A stretch of DNA of 64,000 nt, taken from NCBI GenBank assembly GCA_022539475.1, contig VCMS01000049.1, forward strand, positions 1 to 64,000. Direction: 5' to 3'. The notes beneath the pieces were generated by a model, which saw only the letters and a list, made by a program, of their open reading frames with translations, was not told the origin of the DNA and searched no databases. This document shows positions 57,350-64,000 of this stretch, piece after piece (position 1 is the stretch's first letter; the number at the start of each line of letters is the position of its first letter). Origin of the DNA: Gracilaria domingensis. Lineage: Eukaryota > Rhodophyta > Florideophyceae > Gracilariales > Gracilariaceae. Made by a program: the position numbers and the translations under genes.

Positions 57350-58923
57350 TCACTACTAGACGTGATTCTACACAAGTCTGCAAACTACACCCGCTCTCAC
57401 AAACCTGTTCACTCCCCCCTGCGTACGACTACCACCCGCTCAAATACGAATTTAGAATAACGTTTCATCACCACCGTCTACTACGCTTTCGAGAGCTCCT
57501 TCAGCGAGTTTCATCGCCACCGTCTATTCCGCTTTTGGGAGTTCTTGCGAGAGGTACATGGCGCCCGTTGGAAACAAAACCCCTCCGTGGTTTTAGCAGC
57601 AGAGCGAAGTCGACTACCCCATCTTCCGTTGAATCAACGGAGTTTAGCTCCGGTGAGAAGAATATTATGGCGAGGGGGTTCCTCCGTTTGTTCAGCCTAC
57701 TTCTAGTACTAAGAGACTCGTTTGTGGCGTCTCGAGGCGGCATTGATTCCCCTTCTCTGATTCCAAGAGAAGTGAATTGATGTCCAGAGATATTCCTCGG
57801 ATAACCTATATTAGAACTAAGAAATCTGAAGATGTCCATTTGATCTCCCTAAGGTGTCCAGATGATATACGTAAATGACGCTCAGATGATGCATGAAGTA
57901 TATCCAAATGATAACCACCTGATACGCATATGATGCACGAAGAGATGTCCATTGGATTTTGTGATGTCCGAATGATGCACCCTGGATTTCCGGACATCCA
58001 TTGGATATATCTTCGTGCATCATATGCATATCTTTGGAATAGTTTTTGTAGATCCAAAGGACATATAAAGGGCATCACTTAGGCGCATCCAACAGGGTAC
58101 CACTGCATATCATTTGGATATCCTTGATGCGCAGAAGAAATCCGACTGATATCCCATAGATGTTCCAAATCTTCATCCGATGGACATCCATCGCGAATCA
58201 CTTAAGCTCACAGAGATTGGATACACATCTCTGGTTGAGTACGGTGTCGCAAACCGTGCCAGTCTGGCTTTTGCTCGGGAATTTCACACGGATGTTACGA
58301 AGACCATGTACAAATACTATACGCCGCAGAAGCTGGTGAAGATATGTGCCGATGTTAGGTTCATAAGTCGGGTCTTCAAGTATGTCCGTATCATTGATGT
58401 GGATGACTGGAGTCAGGATCACCGGCTGAGGGATCTTTTCGAATGGAGTTTGGGTAAGAATGTGGATGGCAGCAATTCTTTTATTGAGCCTATGTTTTGG
58501 AATGACTTGCTCAAAGAGCACGGTCCCGGATCCAAGCATACCAAGAAAACTATCTTCTGGATTGAGCCTGCTACTCGTTTTCAGCAGTTGCTCTACCTCT
58601 CACTCGTGAAGCGTATCACTTTGGAAAGGCGACTCCCGGTTGCGAATAAGTCAAAGAGTGCAAATGGTTCTCCAAGAAAGGTTCCGTTTGTCGATGGTTT
58701 CTTAATCTCAAACCAAACGCACATAAGTTGGATGGTTTATGCTGTGCAAATAATATGTCTAGGATGGGATTCTTTTGATGCTAGTCTTAAATTTCGGAGG
58801 CAGAACAAATGCTGCTACGGTTTCTTGCCATGGAGAAGGCGAGGCTTTCTTTCGGCGCAATTGAATCCCGTGCTTCCGGTAACAAACCAGCATCGGTGTT
58901 CAAAACACTGGGGATCGAAGTGA
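57350..58923 (+). pseudogene. Element E right arm: N-terminal region
   Basis: Reads from about 57400 to 57778 (GEKNIMARGFLRLFSLLL), is interrupted by a family C repeat (57779-58188), and resumes at 58189 with SLVEYGVANRASLA, DDWSQDHRLRDLFEWSLG and IEPATRFQQLLYLSLVKRITLERRLP, open to 58923. No domain recognised. The region 58926-59060 continues the same gene in another frame (TEVNATVP, FLNGFLYK). It corresponds to 20555-22300 in copy A. Confidence 0.6.
57779..58188 (-). repeat. Family C repeat, copy 3
   Basis: About 410 bp beginning GATGTCC and ending GGACATC. Shares most of its length with 41640-42059 in the opposite orientation. It lies inside the right-arm gene; the copy A gene has no such insertion at this point. 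Confidence 0.82.
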
Positions 58924-59060
58924 AACCAGCCACAGAGGTCAACGCTACTGTGCCTTAGGTTCACACCCTTTCGGATGATATCAAAACTAAACTAATGAAT
59001 TTCTTAAAAGAGTTCCTGCCTGATTTGGAAACGGTTTTCTTAAACGGATTTCTGTACAAA

Positions 59061-59308
59061 CCCAGGCAAAACTCGTTAAGGGAAAACTAAAAGAGGTTTC
59101 AGTAGACTTGCAGACAATATGACTGCTGTAGTAAGGTAATATGACCAATGTCATTGAAGGATAAGTAAGTTTTTGTTTCACTGACATTTCCATGAGTGTG
59201 ATTTTTTGAAAAAATTAAATTCCTCGAAATTGTCCTTACATTTTATTGAAAGGCATCAATTTAATTTACCGCCTTACGATGGTTCAATGACACTGGGTTT
59301 TGCTAGGG
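59061..59308 (+). mobile_element. Short element with family A-like ends
   Basis: Begins CCCAGGCAAAAC and ends GTTTTGCTAGGG, the complement of CCCTAGCAAAAC. Left flank AAA, right flank AAG; copy A at 22297 has the empty site ACAAAATG. The interior differs from the other family A copies, so it may be a separate subfamily using the same transposase. Confidence 0.8.
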
Positions 59309-60890
59309 AAGATGTCCGCTACTATGAAGTTGGAACTGCTGGAAGGCTTTCGAAGGAAACTTCAGACACGGTTTCCATCTCGTTTCGAAGCGTTCTCCGA
59401 TCAGTATTTGGCTACTCTTCGCACCGCTATTGTCCAGCTGAACCTGAGACCTTCCCAGCAGGCATCTCGGGCTACTCTGTCACGAAGTAAGGAAGGAAGC
59501 AACACGGTCCCCATGAAGATTGAGGATACCATTACGGTACAGAGAACCATTTCTTCCAGGCCACGGGCTAGGGCGGTGGGGAAAACATACGGTAAAATAT
59601 CGGGAGTAAACTCGGCTGCACTGGATGCCATTGTCGTAGACGACACGGAAGACGAGGACGTTGGTCAGCACTCAGATTCTAATGTTCCTGATGGTATTCT
59701 TCCACCTCACGACTTTGGCGATGTAAGGACGACGAAGGCTTTCAGTGTCCTCAAAAAAAACATGGAGCCACACTTCTCTGTGCATAGCTTTGGTTATGAA
59801 GAGTTATTGAGTGCTCATGGTACACTGTTCTCTTCCGATAATTCCCTAGAGGTCAATGTTCAACTCGTACTCACGAACCCACCTCATGGTATCCGTGACA
59901 GTGAGCATGATGAGCATTTCGACGAAGACATGGTTAATAATGCAGACATGATTGCCTCAATGTTTCGCCGCGGTGGTCATTTTATATTGTTCTGTATCAT
60001 CGAACAGATCGCGGACTGGGAGGTTATTCTACGTGAGCACATATCGGAGAATGCAGTGGGGAGGCAAAGTGCTTCGTTCTTAGTCGACCCCAGACCGATT
60101 CAATTCATTCGCTCTCGTCCGAACTCCTTGAACAACCCCGGAAGGAACAAAACAATTTTGTTCTCTGCAACCGAGTATACCGTGCACGGACTCCGGAATG
60201 GAAACGCTTACGAAGAGCAGAAAGTGATGGTGAACTGCAAAAACTTCAACTACGTTCCCATGCAGTATCCCGCGCATTATTCCATTATCGATTAAGTTCC
60301 GCATCTGAAGGCTAGTGAAGGACTCCGTTGGAGGGTGAAGAAGCGTTCCAGAATCCACTGGGTTCAGGTTCGCCCCGAACAGAAACCGAGGGTACTGCTG
60401 AAGGAAACTTATTGCCAGGTTCTCCAATCTCGGGGACGTTGTGGTTCATCCCTATGGTGGAACTTTTCCGCTGCCTTGGAATGAATGAATATGGAAGAGC
60501 TCTGACACTTCATTGGATGTGAAAGGGATGAGCAGTGCTTCGCTCATGCTGAATACAATGCTGTAGTGATGGACACGAGGAAAATTTGGCGTAACGAGTT
60601 CAACGCAAGAATAACTGTCTGTAATGAGGTCGTTCAAGCCTCGTATTTAGTACAGACAAGGATCCCCGGAAGGGAGGCAGAGAACCTCGCGTATGTGCAC
60701 CGCATGGAAAGGATTCCCGCCATACCAATGTTTACCGTTTCATATCAATTCCTACATCGCAACCTTTTGCAGAGAAGCGAGTCTCATTGCGCAGCACAAA
60801 GAGAAACCTGTGCACGAGTGGGCTCTGAATCTTCAAGACCCATTGGAGACAATGTATGTACAGAGGTTGCTCGCCATCTAAGCAGCTGAT
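59300..60890 (+). pseudogene. Element E right arm: DNA N6A/N4C methyltransferase-like module
   Basis: Open from 59300 for 331 codons. Residues 193-197 are NPPHG (59876-59890), the position of the catalytic (D/N)PP(Y/F/W) motif, followed by MFRRGGHFILFC, the strand after it. After a TAA at 60293-60295 and a shift, 60432-60470 reads GDVVVHPYGGTF, matching the SAM-binding DPFxGxGT motif, and a neighbouring frame has FIGCERDEQCFAHAE (about 60511-60560). Motif IV before motif I is the order of beta-class enzymes (N6_N4_Mtase type). A KGFPPYQCLPFHI segment follows at about 60705. His in NPPH instead of an aromatic residue, and His for Asp in motif I, question activity. It would methylate DNA bases with S-adenosylmethionine. 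Confidence 0.72.
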
Positions 60891-61387
60891 TTATGTTTGT
60901 ACAGGAAGAAATCAAATGTCGAACACCCCATAAGTGGAGATGGAGTGTTGAGTAGTAGGTCGTTCTCGTAAGTAGAGGTTATTGCTTACTTCTATGGGAC
61001 ATTGAAATATCATGACAGAAGCCGACGCAATGCAACACAGATGAAATACGGAAGCGGAGTGCTCGGTGCCACCGTTTCTCGTTTCAGGAGGTATTGCATG
61101 GAAGTGAAGCTGAAAGGGCAGATTTAGAGCAGCTTCCTCACTATGATTTCGAAATCAATACTGCGATTGCCTTAGTAGTACCCGCTCCTTTCTGTATAGC
61201 GGGCTACATCAATGATGCTTCGTACCGGGATGGGGACGAAAAGAAGAATTTGGCCGAGATGGAGCCTTACCAAGGCCGGTTATCAAACATTAATTATTCG
61301 AGAGCCCTCCGAGCATCAAGCTACCACATTCGGTACACTCCCAAGCTATTGACTACTGTTGGTGATGGCCACGAGGGATACTCATAA
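60891..61387 (+). pseudogene. Element E right arm: SET-like module
   Basis: In the same frame as the preceding segment, NVEHPISGDGVLSSRSF and then, after one TAA, VIAYFYGTLKYHDRS resemble the start of a SET domain (GxGVFAxRxF ... GExIxxYxG). After a shift at about 61094, VPAPFCIAGYINDASYRDGD and NINYSRAL resemble the Asn-containing core (N-H/N-D) of SET. The post-SET cysteines were not seen. SET proteins usually methylate lysines, mainly on histones. The match is by motif only; no catalytic Tyr could be assigned. Confidence 0.55.
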
Positions 61388-62150
61388 ACACGACAAACTG
61401 TACCTAGATTATAGACCCAGCCATCCATGGGAGAGGTATTTGTAACTCTTCCATGCTTTATAGTTTGACGTAGTACAAAGTGTTGTAGTGAATGTATTGC
61501 ACTGGGATACTCCTTCCGATGGGTGCATAATAGTATTTGTAGTAGTTAGTGGGCAGAGGGGGCACCTCGGGTCCCACACGTGTAGGGTTGTGACATTTGT
61601 CGTGTCGCGCTCCGGGATCCCCCTTAAATGTAGATAGTTTATTATTTTCCACACGTGCCTACTGCCCGTGGGAGGTGCGTTTAAGCATCTCCCGCGGGGC
61701 AGAGCTCACCGTGGTAAACCTCAAGCACCCCCTCGCGGATTCTTCCATCGTCTAGTTTCCCAACAGGGTCGTTCTACCGTCACTAGCAGTGCTCCACGCC
61801 TATCGCGTGGCCCGTTGTTAGCGTCCATTGAAGGCTCCTTCGTCCGCGCTTAGGTGCTGCGCAATATGTTCCTTTATCAGGGCATAATACGTTGTCACGG
61901 CCTGTGGCTGTAGTACAACTGGTCTCCCGACCTAGAATAATTCTCTCGCGTCTTTTCTGGTTAATTCGACCCTAACGGGATTCGCGTTGTCGCTTTCAAA
62001 TCATTTCTTCCCTTTCGGGCTTTTGTGATCCGTCGCGGGTCATTTGGTTTCGCCGCTCCGTCGCTTTTTCCCTCTAGGGTTTTCTCGAATTTGCCCTCAT
62101 TCGGGTTCATTTTGTCGCAAGCCGGACGAAAATTCCCCTCCGCCTACCGG
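61388..62150 (+). other. Probable LTR and leader of the second Ty3/gypsy element
   Basis: Non-coding stretch between element E and the gag start at 62151, about the size of an LTR tail plus leader. TATAG occurs near 61460. I could not find a second LTR copy in the window, so the exact limits are unknown. Confidence 0.4.
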
Positions 62151-63072
62151 TATGGCCACCCCACCGGGATCTTCTCATGGACACGCCGGTCCTGCTCCAC
62201 CCCATAAGGATAACGACACTGACGAAGAGCCGCCTGCTCCCGGTTCAAGGGCTCTGAGCACCCGAAGTACCTATGGAGGGATCCTACCATTCGTGGAGAA
62301 CCCGGAGCGCATACTCCGTTAGTCCTCCCCGACCGACTTTCGGAACCGTCTCAAGTCCATGGGCCAGCATGCCTCGCGGGAAGCGACTCCGCAGCCGCAG
62401 ACCCTCAGGGTAGCAGCGCCTGAGACCCTCGTTGGGACTCTGCAAAGACCCGCAGGGAGTGAGGTTGAACCCGTAACGGGAGAGATAATCATTGCCCTGA
62501 GGCCACTCGTGGAGTCTATGGCGACACTCGAGGTCGAGCGCCACATTACCCATAGAGTTAATGCTGAAGTGGAAGGCCTGCTGGATATCCTTGTCCAGCG
62601 GGTCGCTTCTAAGATGACCGTCACCGGAATTCTGAACGGCGCTGTTGCCACCAGTGTGCACACTGAAGTACAGCGCCGTCTCTAGCTCGCTCTCATCGGG
62701 TGCGAGCAAACTGTCAACCGTCAGCCGTCAGTCTCGGTATTGCAAACGACCACTATCCCTGCCCAACATGAAGCAGATTCCAGACCCGGCAGGGACTCCA
62801 GTATTGATAGACCCGACTTGGGAACTCTTCCTCTAGGGAAACAGAAGAGTACCGGTTGCGTGGCCCAATTGGAACGCAAAAAAGGGGAAGAAGGAGACGT
62901 CCAGGCCGAAGTCGGAACCGGAAGAAGTCATTCCTTTTGGGTCCGAACTTTTCCAACTCTGACGACTCTCACTCGAGCTCAGATATGCCCGAGTGGAGCG
63001 ACTCAGATTGCTCCGAGCCTGAGGGGGACGAATTGCGACTTGCGAAGCATTCTACCCAAACACGGGAACTAA
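62151..63072 (+). pseudogene. gag: gag of second Ty3/gypsy element
   Basis: Starts ATG 62151 (MATPPGSSHG...), a Pro/Ser-rich N-terminus like that of chromovirus gag. After a stop near 62322 the same sense continues at 62359-62685 (a helical segment, VESMATLEVERHITHRVNAEVEGLL) and 62740-63072 with stops between. No zinc knuckle found. Confidence 0.5.
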
Positions 63073-63869
63073 TTGAATGCGTTAGCTCTAAGCTCCGCTC
63101 TTCGAAATGCAGAAGCATCAAACGTATGCTTCTGTATCTCCCTTTTAATCTAACTCCTGACAAATCTAACATGACCTAATCAGGACGTTGTCACCATCGT
63201 TCTGGAACATGGATCGGTTCGGACCCCTTATGGGACAAGGACTGGTCCTACACCTCTTAACTCGTCTCGCGCAGGTACCCTCATGTGGGAATCATTTACA
63301 ATCGTTCCACAAGTTAATCGAATCCCCATGTCACTCTAGGATCACCCTGTACGGGATACTCGCCCATCACTAACCGCCTTATCATGTTCCCGACAACCTG
63401 TTCCGGTTGCGAGGACCACCCTTCTCTGTAAACGTGCTTGTCCACTACTTGTTCCTTAAAGGAAAACAATCTCCCCTTGGACAGTTTGTCTTGTTCCTTG
63501 GACAACGTACACGTTTTCAGGGTCTTGATTACCCTAACGGGACTCTTTGTATGCTCCACTCCACTTCTATTGGAGTCTTGCACGATTTTGCGCACTGTGT
63601 CCTTTACGTCGCTTGCGCTCATGCCGTGCGCTCGCACAAGGAGGGGAGGGGTTGATTGAGCATGCGCTACGGTCGTGAAATAACCGAAACGGTTCAAGCC
63701 CCGGTTTGGGAATCGAACTAGTCTCAACCTGTTTTTCGTTGGTTCTTCGCATTAATTTCTGCTTGAGAAGGACACCATTTTGGGATTTAATCTCTTTCCC
63801 TTGACTTTCTTGTCGGGCAACGCGGTTATTCTTTTCCGTTTTCCCTGATGGGCTTTCCTTTCCTTTTAT
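63073..63869 (+). other. No gene seen; probable internal deletion of the second gypsy element
   Basis: Between gag-like sequence and integrase-like sequence there is less than 0.8 kb, where protease, RT and RNase H (about 2.5 kb) are expected. Short ORFs here show none of their motifs. Confidence 0.5.
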
Positions 63870-64000
63870 CTATGAGGAACCCTTTTTGGGACGCCTCAGG
63901 CATTACGTATCTGAGCACGAGCAAGACTGCGATGATTTCATCCAGCCCTTGGTCTTCGCGTACAACTCATTGGTTCATGGAACCACAGAGACGACACCTT
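63870..64000 (+). pseudogene. Integrase fragment of second Ty3/gypsy element, runs off the window
   Basis: One frame reads GRLRHYVSEHEQD and then IQPLVFAYNSLVHGTTETTP, matching the end of a Ty3/gypsy integrase core (the first element has LRSYVAEH and YAYNTQVHRVT here). The catalytic Glu region just upstream is degraded. The element continues to the right of the window. Confidence 0.78.

Larger units (their letters stand above)
53065..61387. mobile_element. Element E, copy B (most complete)
   Basis: Two divergent gene arms around a central palindrome. The left arm (56899 to 53065, minus) encodes an N-terminal region, a ParB-like module, a basic linker and a 2OG-oxygenase-like module with an acidic tail. 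The right arm (about 57350 to 61387, plus) encodes an N-terminal region, a DNA methyltransferase-like module and a SET-like module. Sense is kept through frameshifts and a few stops in each arm, so each arm was probably one long gene. A shortened copy at 18868-23262 shows the same plan. No terminal repeats or target duplication were found, so the true ends are uncertain, and mobility is inferred from the repetition only. Confidence 0.75.

Noticed and set aside
63660-63720. tRNA-like T-arm (GGTTCAAGCCCC and TCGATTCCC)
   Set aside because: No paired stems of a tRNA T-arm form, and no acceptor or anticodon arm is present on either strand.

Overview
This window is nuclear DNA from a eukaryote, and almost all of it is transposable elements in different stages of decay. 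I found no rRNA or tRNA gene, no CRISPR array and no clearly intact single-copy host gene. The only host-like gene is a broken adenylate kinase copy near 38.0-38.9 kb. The mix of elements (a chromodomain Ty3/gypsy element, copia relatives with a GalEa/CoRedCrypt-like look, a Plavaka/CACTA-like transposase, hAT, and an element with DNA-methyltransferase and SET modules) suggests a red alga or another alga, with a fungus as the alternative. This is inference only; nothing here fixes the species.

Layout. 1-11589: a Ty3/gypsy chromovirus missing most of its 5' LTR, with gag, pol, a chromodomain, an intact 645-codon ORF on the opposite strand, a polypurine tract and a 988-bp 3' LTR. 11600-16800: a two-gene DNA transposon, with a coiled-coil accessory gene facing a Plavaka/CACTA-like transposase tail to tail. 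17.0-18.4 kb: a 75-bp palindrome, a three-copy tandem repeat and three consecutive hairpins. 18.9-23.3 kb and 53.1-61.4 kb: two copies of an unusual element, here called element E. It has two divergent gene arms separated by a palindrome. The left arm encodes ParB-like and 2OG-oxygenase-like modules; the right arm encodes a DNA methyltransferase-like module and a SET-like module. 26.5-33.5 kb and 40.2-44.1 kb: decayed copia elements. 34.8-37.1 kb: a decayed hAT transposase. 44.1-53.0 kb: mostly unassignable. 61.7-64.0 kb: the start of a second Ty3/gypsy element with an internal deletion.

Short non-autonomous elements are scattered over these elements. Family A (about 247 bp) and family B (about 364 bp) both begin with CCC(A/T)GG-type termini and make 3-bp target duplications. 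Several insertion points can be proved because an empty homologous site lies elsewhere in the window. Family C (about 400 bp) is built of GATATCC/GATGTCC-like motifs.

Most coding regions look recently functional but carry scattered 1-nt frameshifts and a few in-frame stops. The two LTRs of the first element also differ mainly by single-base indels, so part of the breakage may be uncorrected long-read sequencing error rather than biology.
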